A DNA stretch of 13,536 nt from Paraglomus occultum (GCA_910592205.1 CAJVPJ010000994.1:1-13536), one strand, 5' to 3'; counted from the first letter of the stretch, positions 1 to 8,984 are shown. Notes: generated by a model not told the origin, from the letters alone. Numbers and translations: made by a program.

Positions 1-240
1 TCTGTTAATAGTATGTGAAGAGAAGTCAATACCGGGAAACATAATACGAGACAATGCATGTAAAATTCTCGAATTGCCGAAAGCTTAATAGTGAAGACAT
101 AACACTAACATTCATCAAAAGAAAGATCGAAACGTCATAATCTGTTAATAGTATGTGAAGAGAAGTCAATACCGGGAAACATAATACGAGACAATGCATG
201 TAAAATTCTCGAATTGCTGAAAGCTTAACAGTGAAGCCAT
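1..240. repeat. Direct repeat, 100-bp unit, two copies at 140-bp spacing
   Basis: Bases 1-100 recur at 141-240 with three differences (positions 78/218, 89/229 and 97/237), so the copies are about 97% identical. The 40 bases between them are not repeated again inside the window. Because the first copy starts exactly at the window edge, this may be the right end of a longer tandem array with a 140-bp period. No open frame runs through it. It could be a minisatellite or a pair of element ends; the sequence does not decide. Confidence 0.9.
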
Positions 241-597
241 TAAATGAATCCAGATTGCATATATCCCATCAAATTCACATATATGATCGTTAGAACAACA
301 CAATTAGTTTAATACCTACATACGGAAAATGACCCATGCAACAGATATTCGCTTGAATTTTCCTCTATTCTAAATTGCAGACTGACAAGTTTTGTACTTA
401 ATAGATAGATTGGCAATGTAGGACTTATCAGTGATACCTTTAAATAAGTTTATTTGTTTACAAACGCGACTGAGTGGTTTTTTTTCTCTATCAAAATGGA
501 GTACGTGTCGAAGTTTTGCGATTTTGTGTTGCATATGAGATTGCATACGATCTCGTGCATTCTAATATACGTTTTACTCTGTATATGTTCTACAATA
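241..597. other. Intergenic, nothing recognised
   Basis: AT-rich sequence with no coding patch, RNA gene or repeat that I can support. A frame open on the plus strand from 454 runs straight into the inverted-repeat element that follows, so it is not a gene. Confidence 0.6.
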
Positions 598-790
598 TAC
601 ACAGTCAACCCCGTTAATCCGAACCCCGCACTAATTGAAACCCCGTTAAACCGAAGTTTGCTCAAAAACCGTCATATTGTAAATTACCTCGTTAAACCGA
701 ATTTACTAAGTAAAACCTCTCTAAACCGAATTTCTCAAAATTTTTTACTAATAGTCCCGACCACTTCAGTTTAACGGGGTTCACTGTGTA
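598..790. mobile_element. Non-autonomous pogo/Tigger-like element (MITE), TA target duplication
   Basis: A 189-bp element (600-788) is flanked by TA on both sides. Its ends are inverted repeats: the left end begins CACAGTCAACCCCGTTAA and the reverse complement of the right end begins CACAGTGAACCCCGTTAA, one mismatch in the first 18 bases, with similarity continuing into CCGAA/CTGAA. Inside, the terminal motif recurs as direct subterminal copies near 638-655, 685-701 and 713-731 (core GTTAAACCGAA or a variant). Known families: CAGT-starting ends with a CCCCGTTAA-type core and TA targets are typical of pogo/Tigger members of Tc1/mariner. There is no transposase inside, so it would depend on an element elsewhere. 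Confidence 0.82.
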
Positions 791-1640
791 ATGTACAGCC
801 AAAAAAATGAGCAATTTTGCTTGTGCAAGAGATAAATACTCGATTCGCTATAAAGAATTGTAAAGACGACTAGATCATCATATTTCTGATACCGGCTTTC
901 ATTGAACAAGTTCTTTGACATATTGATATTACGCAATCGTTCTCTGCAGTCAGGGGTTATCTTAAAATTAGCAAAGAGTAAGGAGATAGTAAACGCTTTT
1001 TTTTTTTGAATTTCACATGTGTTTAAAAAACTTGATCATCTGTTGTAAAATTGGCCAATCAGCAACTTCTAACAGCTATCAAGTTACACATATTGTCCAC
1101 AATACTAACCGATAATCAAACATTGACATTCAGTCTGTAAGCTCATTACTCCTCTCGATAAAACTGTTGCCATGACTTCGTAAAGTTTATTGTGGGATAC
1201 CAGTCCAATGAAAAAACTGATTTAAAACTATCACTTGGAATGACGATTGTGATAATGATAATAGAAAAACTTGATCGGACTATAAGATTGAAATCTGCCG
1301 TATTACATCGCATCTGCACACATATGCATAACACTAAATGTTTACATCGATCTACTTCAATGAACAATTGGAGACAGCAGGAAGCTAGAGTTGTATCAAG
1401 CAGTCTAGTAATATGTAAATTTAGATAATGCATTCGGCTGTGTATAGTAAGTAAACCATCTAATACCATACTGTTCAGCAATCAGAAATTTTTGAAACGC
1501 TATCTTCTCTGAATTATGTATAACAGTAATAATAGTAATAAATTCTTGGCTGCCATAAAGTAAAATAATCGGAATGATCGATCATTATCCTCCAATTGAA
1601 AATTATAATGATGATGCTGTCTGTATACACTGTTATGCAC
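791..1640. other. Intergenic, nothing recognised
   Basis: About 850 bases without a supportable gene. Open stretches on both strands around 1146-1481 overlap each other, have no conserved motif and look like chance frames. A short poly-T run lies near 999-1007. Confidence 0.5.
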
Positions 1641-1650
1641 AGGCAAAAAA

Positions 1651-1713
1651 AACGTGCCTTACACGTTTTCTTTTATTTACGTAATAGCTGATAGATAATG
1701 TGCTTTACACGTT
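1651..1713. repeat. Two copies of a 17-bp palindromic motif
   Basis: The motif AACGTGCCTTACACGTT at 1651-1667 recurs as AATGTGCTTTACACGTT at 1697-1713. The first copy is a perfect inverted repeat, AACGTG and CACGTT around a 5-base loop; the second has one mismatch in its stem. Paired sites of this kind suit a dimeric DNA-binding protein or the edge of a mobile element. Position upstream of the integrase gene is suggestive only. Confidence 0.6.
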
Positions 1714-1814
1714 AAATCTATATCGGGACAAAAATGCTACACGGTTCAATTTTGTTAAAAAAATTAGTTGTAATAAAGGCAGTTTGTCTGAACATTGTTC
1801 ATTACGAGTTTTGT

Positions 1815-2095
1815 ATCAAATTTCCTTTTTTTTTACCAATACTCGTTGCTTAGCAATTCACTTTTTTATCAATTTTCATTCCTCATCAATTTTCGTTTTC
1901 TTATCGCACGTCTTGTTTCTTATAATTCTCTCTTTTTTTAATCACTCTCGTAATTCTCATTTCTTTTTTTCATTTTCGTCCTTTTTTTCATTCTTCGTTT
2001 TTCTTCTCTCATTTTTTGCTTTGCTTTTATCAATTATCGTTTCTCACCAATTCTCTTTTTTTTTTCTCATTTCGTGTTTTCTTTTATCAATTCTC
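1815..2095. repeat. Pyrimidine-rich low-complexity tract
   Basis: The plus strand is almost entirely T and C, built from degenerate units resembling TTTTATCAATTTTC and TTTTCTCAT. Open frames here translate to Phe/Ser/Leu runs and are compositional, not genes. The tract ends just before integrase coding similarity begins, so it may be the 5' untranslated region or promoter side of that element, or the pyrimidine tract of an intron ending near 2113. Confidence 0.7.
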
Positions 2096-3575
2096 AATAT
2101 GTGAAAATTCCAGTGACAGAAACAGAATACAAAGCCATAGTCCTGTACCTTCAGTCTGGAGTACTTCCTCCTGATGTCAAGGAGAGTGCACAAAATAAGT
2201 CCAACTTCATACGCCGGTGTAAAAAATTTGAAATCGACGGGGACAAATACTTTATACCAAACCAACTACAAAGTGCGAAAAACGTCGAGTCGTTCCCAAA
2301 TATGATCACGAATTACGGGACCTGATATTAAAACAGTTTCACGATCAGGCTAACCATCGTGAATACCATAAAACGTATTCAGCAATTGCTGAGAAACACG
2401 TCGGAATTACGCAGGCGGAGGTACAAACATACATCAACAATTGTTTGCCGTGTAGTATTAATACGTCAATAAAAGAAAAGACTGATATGAGACCGGTTAT
2501 CTCAAGAGAACCTTGGACACATATCCAAATCGACCTAATTGACTTCCATGAATTTGCGGATGTTAATGACGATTATCGGTGGCTATTAACGTGTGTCTGT
2601 ACGTTCTCTAAGTATCTTGTGGCGGTTCCAATGAAAAATAAGGAAGCCGCCACTGTCGCAAAACATCTTGTCAGGGATGTTTTTAAAATCCTAGGTCCCC
2701 CCAAAATCCTCCAAAGCGATAATGGGAAGGAATTTGTTGCAGACATAATAAAAAATGTCTGTAACATTCTGAATGTTAAAATTGTGCATGGCCGTCCTCG
2801 CCATCCGCAATCACAAGGACAAATTGAGAGAATGAACCAAACAATCGGGCGAGGTTTTACGAAATTACTATGGGACAATCACAATCAATTACAGAGAAAA
2901 GACTGGATCAACGTAATAGATGCTTTTGTCAGGACGTACAATTCAACAATACATAGTGCCCATTCTTGTACACCGCATCAAGCGTTATTTGGTTGGAAGA
3001 TGCGTGGTGTCTATGACACACCGGACGCCACCATCGATAATGATGATAATGACGCCGACGTAGATAATGGCGATGACAATGGCAACGACGACAATGTCGA
3101 CAGTGACAACAATGATGATGACGACGAGAACGATAATGATGATAATGATGATAATGACGATGGTGACGAGGATGATGGTGACGAGGATGACAACAGCAAT
3201 AACAGCAATGACGATGACTACAATGATGAATCAGATTCCGTTAATGAAGATGAAGTCAATCAACACCTGTCCAAAGTACTTCAGCTTCATGAATCTTTAA
3301 ACAGTACTTTGGATAGGTATCGATCGAAAATGTGTCAAAAAGGTAGCGTGCACCGTAAAAAGCGTGCAAGTAATACAATTGAAGCTGGGGCTTCAATTTA
3401 TATTGCACCTGATCACGATAATAATCAGCGTACCCGCAAAAGAAAACTACAGCCTACGTTCTCTGAAACGGGTACCTTCAAACGTTTAACGGCGAATAAC
3501 AGAACGGCAGTAGTTGTTATTGATAATAAGGAAACCCGCGTTCCGGTTATGCGGATAAAGCCAAAACGTTCATAG
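2074..3575 (+). pseudogene. Stand-alone DD35E integrase (KRBA2/Ginger/gypsy-integrase type), one frame break
   Basis: Integrase that would cut and join element DNA in the nucleus. Two frames join near 2278-2286. The first (2074-2325) carries the N-terminal part. The second is open from before 2278 to the stop at 3575. It has an HHCC-like zinc-binding region (about 2338-2455) and then the catalytic core. Asp in QIDLIDF (codon 2532), Asp in SDNGKEF (2718) and Glu in GQIERMNQ (2826) give spacing D61D35E. An Asp/Asn tract follows (about 3033-3234), then a basic C-terminal domain ending in VPVMRIKPKR. No reverse transcriptase, RNase H or protease lies nearby, so this matches single-gene integrases of the KRBA2/Ginger group and not a whole retroelement. 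The break in an A5 run suggests decay, or possibly translational frameshifting. The true start is uncertain: the ATG at 2074 lies in the pyrimidine tract. Confidence 0.88.
3033..3234 (+). repeat. Imperfect GAT/GAC/AAT trinucleotide microsatellite inside the integrase
   Basis: About 200 bases of interrupted GAY and AAY codons encode a nearly pure Asp/Asn stretch of some 65 residues between the catalytic core and the C-terminal domain. The frame is kept throughout. The antisense frame reads as poly-Ser/Leu and is only a shadow. The tract is absent apart from a short stub in the deleted copy at 5076-5417. Confidence 0.85.
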
Positions 3576-3747
3576 ACTTGAGTTTATTTGTACATGCCCA
3601 CTATAACTACGAACAATTTACATAATAAAGTTACAAATGAAATTTAATAAATTGTTTTTATTATGACATCACTCTGATTATTTTCTTTTGTAGGGGAATA
3701 TTACTCATATGGTCATATAACATAATTCGATAAAAATGTCTATTTAG
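3576..3747. other. 3' flank of the integrase gene
   Basis: AT-rich sequence with AATAAA at 3624-3629, about 50 bases after the stop, a plausible polyadenylation signal. The stretch just after the stop (GTTTATTTGTACAT and a later TAATAAATTGTT) is matched in the deleted copy near 5371-5417, so the element extends at least to about 3655. Confidence 0.5.
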
Positions 3748-3814
3748 TATCGATCAAAGCTGTGTCAGAAATGTAGCATCCACTGTAAAAAGCGTGAAGT
3801 ATGCGGATAAAACC
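3748..3814 (+). pseudogene. Short deleted fragment of the integrase gene (copy B)
   Basis: Sequence from TATCGATC onward matches the full gene at 3318-3371 with several substitutions. It then jumps to match 3549-3563 (ATGCGGATAAA), so about 180 bases are missing. No catalytic residue is included. It lies about 170 bases downstream of the larger copy in the same orientation, so it is either a partial tandem duplicate or the tail of a second, older insertion. Confidence 0.75.
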
Positions 3815-4367
3815 ATCGGTATGTCGTACGACATGTTCAAAAAGGGGGTGATGTCATGAAAAATTTTTATATTACTGTATTATGATGTACGTTCGTTCGT
3901 ATTTGGTCCTATATGACATGGCTATACGATTTTAAAAGCAACACTCCTTATCACTTTCAACGCACGTTTACTACTACGGGTTGTCTAAATCATGAGACAA
4001 TGTTTCAGAGGAGGTCAGCTGTGTCTGTCTTGCAGTTGATTCGGAAAGTGGGGCTATGTTCTCTTTGTCGTTACCATGATAATACTAGTAATTACAAGAA
4101 TAAGATTGACAAAACAACCAAACCCGTTCGAAGAGACACCAGCCATGACATCGACGAGTCCCTTTTTCTTCTTCGTTACCTACACATTCTTACATTCTTA
4201 ACCCTCCATCTCGTCACCCATTTTCACCTAAATTCACAAACAATACCATGATTCGGTGAATTCTAACAGGTATGTAGAAGAATTGTTAACAGACATCTAA
4301 TATCCAGAGAATATTTATGCACTCAAAACACATCTCAAAACAGAGACGGTAGTTCAAGAGACTCAGT
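3815..4367. other. Non-coding or unrecognised
   Basis: A frame at 3913-4251 could encode 112 residues, but the translation has no motif, no consistent composition and no similarity I recognise. I treat it as chance. TGTCGTACGACA at 3824-3835 is a perfect 12-base palindrome. Nothing else stands out. Confidence 0.4.
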
Positions 4368-4641
4368 ATGGGTGGACATAACCATCAATGCCTAATTTCG
4401 CACAAGAACCTTGCCAAGCATTGTCGTGATGCTGAGATTCTGATAAGCATCCAGATGCATAGAGACATTGAGAACGATATTTATGAGTTTTTATTAAAGA
4501 GGCGAAAAAGAACAATTCTGTTAGTATTATATGGATGATGATGTAAAACCTTTGTCACGTCTCGAAAAGGGAAGTAAACATTCTAGCACTAGAGATCCGC
4601 CTAAACTGAGAAATAGCCATGATTTGGATTTTCAGCTGCAG
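4368..4641 (+). pseudogene. Small decayed coding patch, unknown family
   Basis: A 56-residue frame (4368-4538) begins MGGHNHQC and has His/Cys pairs and charged helical sequence (RDIENDIYEFLLKRRKR). Its stop falls inside GGATGATGATG, where another frame takes over at the ATG at 4531. That frame runs 37 codons (DDDVKPLSRLEKGSKHSS and on) to a good donor, CAG/GTATGG at 4641/4642. A matching acceptor, ATTCAG at 4725, would give an 84-nt intron, but the following exon stops soon. The codon composition looks like real protein. The one-base frame change suggests a broken gene. No function can be named. It could also be chance. Confidence 0.35.
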
Positions 4642-4741
4642 GTATGGAGAAAAAAACTGGTTATGTGTTGAAGTAGTTAAAGTTCAATGTATGATATTAA
4701 CATTGTCAATTGTCTTATAATTCAGTTTCGAATTCTATATC

Positions 4742-5075
4742 TATGTCAACAACGATGGCACTGAAACAGCTGAATCATAAGCAATCTGAGCATGATAGCT
4801 ACCACTGACGGCTAATTGGGACGGACTGTTGGGCCCCAGGTTACCTGCCAACGACGTATGATAAGAAGGGAAGCGGTCAAAGGAATTCTGCAGCGGGTCA
4901 GATGGGATAGGAAAATGATGAACCAGTTTCCGTTACTGAGGTTCGGAGCGGAAAGCGTTCCTAAATTTAATGACTTCAATTCAACCATCGTAAATAAAAG
5001 ACCGACGAACATCATCTGTCGAAGTTATTTCAAGTCCATCAACAACACAGCAACAACCATAACGACAACGACGAC
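4742..5075. other. Ambiguous open stretch ending in a CAA/ACG-rich simple repeat
   Basis: Both strands are open for long stretches. The plus frame from 4816 gives a basic protein-like sequence. A minus frame, open from 4932 down to a stop at 4741-4743, gives a Ser/Pro-rich sequence. Neither has a start, splice sites or a motif that I can defend. Bases 5041-5077 are an imperfect trinucleotide repeat (CAACAACA to ACGACGACA) abutting the integrase fragment that follows. Confidence 0.35.
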
Positions 5076-5417
5076 AACATCTGAATGCATGTCCATCCGC
5101 AATCACAAGGATAAATTGAGAGACTGAAACAATCGGGCGAGGTTTCACGAAATTACTATGGGACAATCACAATCAATTACAGAGAAAAGACTGGATCAAC
5201 GTAATAGATGCTTTTGTCAGGACGTACAATTCAACAGTAGTGCCCATTCTTGTACACACCAGATACCACCATCCACAATGAAGATAATGATGTAGATAAT
5301 ACTTTGGATAGGTATCGATCAAAGGAAACTCGCATTCTAATTACGCAAATTAAGCCAAATTGACCATAGAGTTTATTGTACATAGCATGCTTTATTTGTC
5401 TAATAAAATAAATTGTT
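5076..5417 (+). pseudogene. Internally deleted integrase copy (copy C)
   Basis: Matches the full gene in order: 2801-2958, a short part around 3020-3070, 3304-3328, then 3527-3655. At least three internal segments are missing, including most of the Asp/Asn tract and much of the C-terminal region. Joins fall at short shared strings such as ACAC and GATAAT. The Gln codon before the catalytic Glu is TAA here, and four bases are lost just after it, so it cannot make integrase. Identity in 5124-5235 is high apart from a small gap, so the copy is not very old. The 3' flank is shared too, showing that this is a copy of the element and not only of its coding part. Confidence 0.88.
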
Positions 5418-6015
5418 AATCCGAGTATATTTAAGTAATGCACAAGTCAATATAGTATACCTCTACTGTGTCTCACTTTACTTCATCTCGTTCTCATTCA
5501 CTCACCCTCTTCATTCTCTCACTATTCTTACATGACTTACCTGCTTACTTTTATGCCATTGTACTAATTTTCGATTAGTCTTGACATTACGCTCTCCTCG
5601 TCTCATTCGTTCTCTCTCGCTCCGAGAAACAGACTAGCAAATATAGAAAACGTCAATTTCCCCTTTCCCTTTCTTACTTCCAACCTCGCTGACACACCAT
5701 TTCAGTTACCTCTTCAGTAATATGAGACTTTATTCCCAAGCTGCTCCGGCTGGATTTCAGTTACGGATTTCCAAAATAAAAGATTGACGTACGCAACCAT
5801 AAAGAGCAATTGTGTGACTATGACGTGATTTTTGAGATTATGAGCCACGGTACCCCCAACGATTAGGTAACAGAAAATCGGTCACGGGGATTTCAGCATC
5901 ATCCGATTTCAGCATCATCCGTGACATTTATTAATAAAAATAATATCTCACAGCATACTTGTATTAATAGTGGGTTATCAATGGCATCAATGTCACATAT
6001 TAATATTGTTTTCAG
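5418..6015. other. Intergenic, partly pyrimidine-rich
   Basis: From about 5461 to 5700 the plus strand is CT-rich (CTCATTCACTCACCCTCTTC and similar), resembling in composition but not in detail the tract before the integrase. No coding patch is supportable. A short tandem repeat at 5881-5925 is listed separately. The last bases, TATTGTTTTCAG, form an acceptor for the next feature. Confidence 0.5.
5881..5925. repeat. Tandem 16-mer inside a 7-bp inverted repeat
   Basis: GATTTCAGCATCATCC occurs twice without a gap (5889-5904 and 5905-5920). The pair is bracketed by GTCACGG (5881-5887) and its exact reverse complement CCGTGAC (5919-5925). The layout could be a small hairpin, paired binding sites or slippage inside an older palindrome. 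Confidence 0.75.
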
Positions 6016-7497
6016 CGTTTTCAGCAAACAGCTCTTAAAAAGGCTTCCACCACAGGGCTAACATGGGACAATCATTTAGAGATTCTGCATGTATTTTTGA
6101 AGTATCTATGTCAACAGTGTGCAAGAACAAATACTAATGATTTTCTGCTATGTGAATAATAATAATAATAGAGCTTTGTCTTCAATAATGGTGCTTTCAA
6201 GCACATGTCCTTATTTATATTATTAACCTACTTTCACAGATGATGAATGGGAATCAGTTCTATCTGACAATCCACATGCAGTCAATGATCCTGTGCTTCC
6301 CAGTGAGATTGCCATTTCATTGCAAAATTCATGTGCTCATTACCTTGAAGGAACTGAGGTTTACATGACTCCAGTGACAAAATCACAATTAGGCTGTGCA
6401 GCAGCACAAGTATTTAATGGAATGTAAGTTTGTTTACAACAATCAGCAATAGCAAGTGAAATAGTGGTAATGTAACAAAAATAATTTATTTCTTTCCACA
6501 TGTAGTGCCTTCAGTCTCCCAGAAACTGCACCAACTAAATCAACTGAGGATAATCATTGCTTCTTGTTTCTTCATCTCTTCTCCATCCTATATTTGCTAC
6601 AGGCAGGAAGCCCTATTACTATGATGTCCACTTAAACTCTGCAACAAAAGTGACTAATACTCATCTGGATTTCACAAGCTGTGTGAATGGAATTGCCATC
6701 CTCAACTCAGAAATTAAACCTGTTGGCTTCACTCCTCTTCAGTGTCTCAAGGATAAGTCCAAAGCTCCTTTGCGAGCTAAAAAATCAATTAATCTATAGT
6801 CAGCTGCTTGAAGCAAAAGAAGGCCCAAACAAGTCTCTCTTTTTTACTAATGCAGGTGATATACCTATGATAATGGTCTGTTTTATTATTATTATGTCAA
6901 TTGACCATAAACATGATGCTTTTTTTTTCAGGAGATTGTGTTGAGTCTTTTATTATGGACTTGTCTCATGATGGGCTGTACTGAATGTGGCCTTTCCTTA
7001 CCACATGACTTGTTATGGATAAACCAACAATACCTTTACTTGAGTCAAACTTTCGACATTTTGTTGCAATAGAGGTAAGTGCATGTACAAGAAAAATTTG
7101 AGAATGATAATTACCCAAGTGTACTACATGTGGTAGATTACAAACTACATTAGATATGATTCTGGTTGTCATTGTATTAGGAGAAAAGAAAATATAGAAG
7201 AAAAAGAACTCTCAAATTTGCCTCACAAAAGAGAAAATACATTTGCTTTTTATGAGAGACAAATAAAAGGATTGCAAGAAGAGTTAATATTAACTTCAAC
7301 TACAACTTGGAAATTGAAAGAGTAGACAAATTCCATGAAACATCTGAACTAAAAGGCAAGGAACAAAAACAAGAACTTTTGAATAGGATAAAAGAGTTTT
7401 AGAAGAAAAATTAAGCAGTTAGAAGAGGAAAACAGATTATTGAAAGGGCAACAGAATGGTCAAGTTGCTCAAATTGAAATTAAAGAGACTAAAAAAT
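6016..7497 (+). pseudogene. Decayed multi-exon gene, unknown family
   Basis: Coding patches are separated by good introns: 6016-6151, intron 6152-6239, exon 6240-6423 (DDEWES-like start is DEWESVLSDNPHAVNDP), intron 6424-6505, exon from 6506, then a patch from about 6603 with YYYDVHLNSATKV, intron 6856-6931, exon 6932-7074 (FIMDLSHDGLY, then IPLLESNFRHFVAIE), intron 7075-7180 and a Lys/Glu-rich coiled-coil-like tail. Breaks: a frame change between 6506 and 6605, another near 6785-6800, in-frame TGA at 6982-6984 and 7006-7008 (both where Trp would fit by a one-base change), and further frame changes in the tail (7181-7497). I do not recognise the family. Introns remain intact while the frame is lost, so this is a dead copy of an ordinary spliced gene and not a reverse-transcribed copy. 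Confidence 0.7.
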
Positions 7498-8178
7498 GAC
7501 CTTGATTAAAATTAAGAAAATAATTGTTCTTTATTTAAAATGCTTCTAATAGTGCTGTAATTCTTTGGATTTAATGTAAATTGATTTCATATTATCTAGA
7601 GATATCCCTATTACTATTACCTCTATTAATCCTGTTATGGTTTATATTTGCCACATTCTTATTCTGGTATGATAATGATAAAGGGAACATTAAAATTAAC
7701 AAGTCCATAAGCTATGAATGAGTGCCATTATTACTTTTCAAAACGTCATCAGTCACACTGGTCAATTTTACAGCCACATCATAGTCAGCCCCTCATTCAT
7801 TATTATAGAATCACTATGTCTGGTTTTGTTGTAGTCTGCCCCAAATCTGACTACTAATTTGCGGACGTATTTGCTTCTATTGCATTGTTTTGAATCTTGA
7901 ATAATGTATTAGTATATTAATATATGCACTTCTCAAAGGCAAGGTGGTATGCACGAGTCCACAAATTTGAATCCATAACCGGTAAATTGGGAAGAGGTAA
8001 AACCTGCTCGCATGCGAATCAAAAAAATCAATTTATTGTGAGTGTCAAAAAGTATTTAAATTTCTGATCCAATTTTTGAACTTGCAGGCGAACAAGGCTC
8101 AACTGTATAACCTGATCTTAGAAACGGCTTATTAAAATCCTCTAACTCTTTTATCCGACTTTTTCTTTTTTAATAATC
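7498..8178. other. Intergenic, nothing recognised
   Basis: No supportable gene on either strand. Contains a weak inverted similarity (GAATGAG near 7715, CTCATTCATT near 7793) and an AT palindrome near 7909-7924. It separates the decayed gene from the 3' end of UXT, which is transcribed towards it. Confidence 0.5.
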
Positions 8179-8184
8179 TTTATT
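8179..8184 (-). terminator. Polyadenylation signal AATAAA of UXT
   Basis: AATAAA on the minus strand, 43 bases after the UXT stop codon, the expected place for 3' end formation. Confidence 0.65.
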
Positions 8185-8226
8185 TATCAAGGTGTTGCGA
8201 GCCAAGATTACTTCTTTTTTAGCATG

Positions 8227-8984
8227 TCATGTGTTCGTATTCTTGTCTTTATCATCTTTCAAACTTAATATTTCGTTTATTGCTTCTAATACCTGTAAGA
8301 ACAAGACAATTATGGTGAATTTAATACTTACTATGACTTATAATAAACCCTGGATTACATTTTAACCTACCATTGCAATGTGCGCGTTGATCTTTGCAGC
8401 TGTCTTTGAATACTGATCTGCCTTTCTGTTAAAACAATCACAGTATTGGTAAGAACAGACAGGATGCTAAAGAATCAAAATAGTAACTTACCTTTCCAAG
8501 AGTTTCTCTTTTTTGTTTATAAACTCGATTGCTTCATCCAACGTAAACTGCACGTGGAATCCAAATCCCACATTAACGTATATGTATGAGGTATCAGGTC
8601 TGACAAGAACATTTACATCAATTAACAATCTTTGTTGACAAATGACAAGATATTATTAACTACAAATACATTTTTGCGTGTACGTAGAAATTAGACCCCA
8701 GATCAACCATCGTCTTCATTTTATGGAGACTGTTTTCTTGAATCAGTTGAATCTGACGTTTCAATTTCAAACTATCGCATACAAAATAAACTAATCAATG
8801 ATATTGTTTGATGCGCAAGAACCAGCCCTAGACTTTCACAACTAACTTACTACTCGGAAAGCTGTTCATACACCTCATCTCTCAAATCCAGAGTCGTCTT
8901 CAAGTCTATTTTTAATTTATCATTGACAAAGGACTCGTATTCTGTAATCTTCTCTTGAATTGTTTGAGGCTGTGAACTGTACAT
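8227..8984 (-). CDS. UXT: UXT, prefoldin-like chaperone subunit, five exons
   Basis: Exons on the minus strand are 8984-8851, 8771-8670, 8599-8492, 8425-8371 and 8292-8227. All introns are GT-AG, 66 to 79 nt, most with GTAAGTTA-like donors, and the lengths sum to 465 nt (154 residues plus stop). The product matches UXT along its length: an N-terminal helix (ESFVNDKLKIDLKTTLDLRD, then EVYEQLSEYL), a beta-hairpin region (MVDLGSNFYVHAKIPDTS, then IYVNVGFGFHVQFTLDEAIE) and a C-terminal coiled-coil helix. Family role: alpha-type prefoldin of the URI1 prefoldin-like module, which works with R2TP in assembling RNA polymerases and PIKK kinases. Length is close to human UXT (157). The start at 8984 fits this length; an in-frame ATG at 9038 would add 18 unconserved residues. 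Nothing suggests damage. Confidence 0.93.

Noticed and set aside
454-774. Open plus-strand frame of 106 codons
   Set aside because: Most of it lies inside the inverted-repeat element and is explained by its repeated AACCCCGTTAAACCGAA motif; no protein motif.
1146-1481. Overlapping open frames on both strands
   Set aside because: Mutually overlapping, no conserved motif, composition of background DNA.
2277-2283. Canonical slippery heptamer for programmed frameshifting
   Set aside because: The sequence is G AAA AAC, not X XXY YYZ, and no downstream pseudoknot was evident by eye; simple indel preferred.
2573-2878. Minus frame of 101 codons, with a related one at 5166-4981
   Set aside because: Both are the antisense of the integrase core; their similarity only confirms that the two regions are copies.
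3011-3300. Poly-Ser (minus) and Met/Thr-rich (plus) frames
   Set aside because: Shadows of the GAT/GAC microsatellite in the integrase gene.
3913-4251. Plus frame of 112 codons
   Set aside because: No motif, no splice context, unlike the codon pattern of the confirmed genes.
4741-4932. Minus-strand Ser/Pro-rich open stretch resembling a transcription-factor tail
   Set aside because: No start, no DNA-binding domain, and the opposite strand is equally open; cannot be supported.
7710-7807. Inverted similarity GAATGAG / CTCATTC
   Set aside because: Only about seven exact bases with gaps and no target duplication; likely chance in AT-rich DNA.
7930-8010. tRNA-like string with TTTGAATCC
   Set aside because: No matching acceptor stem or A box; the B-box resemblance is incomplete.
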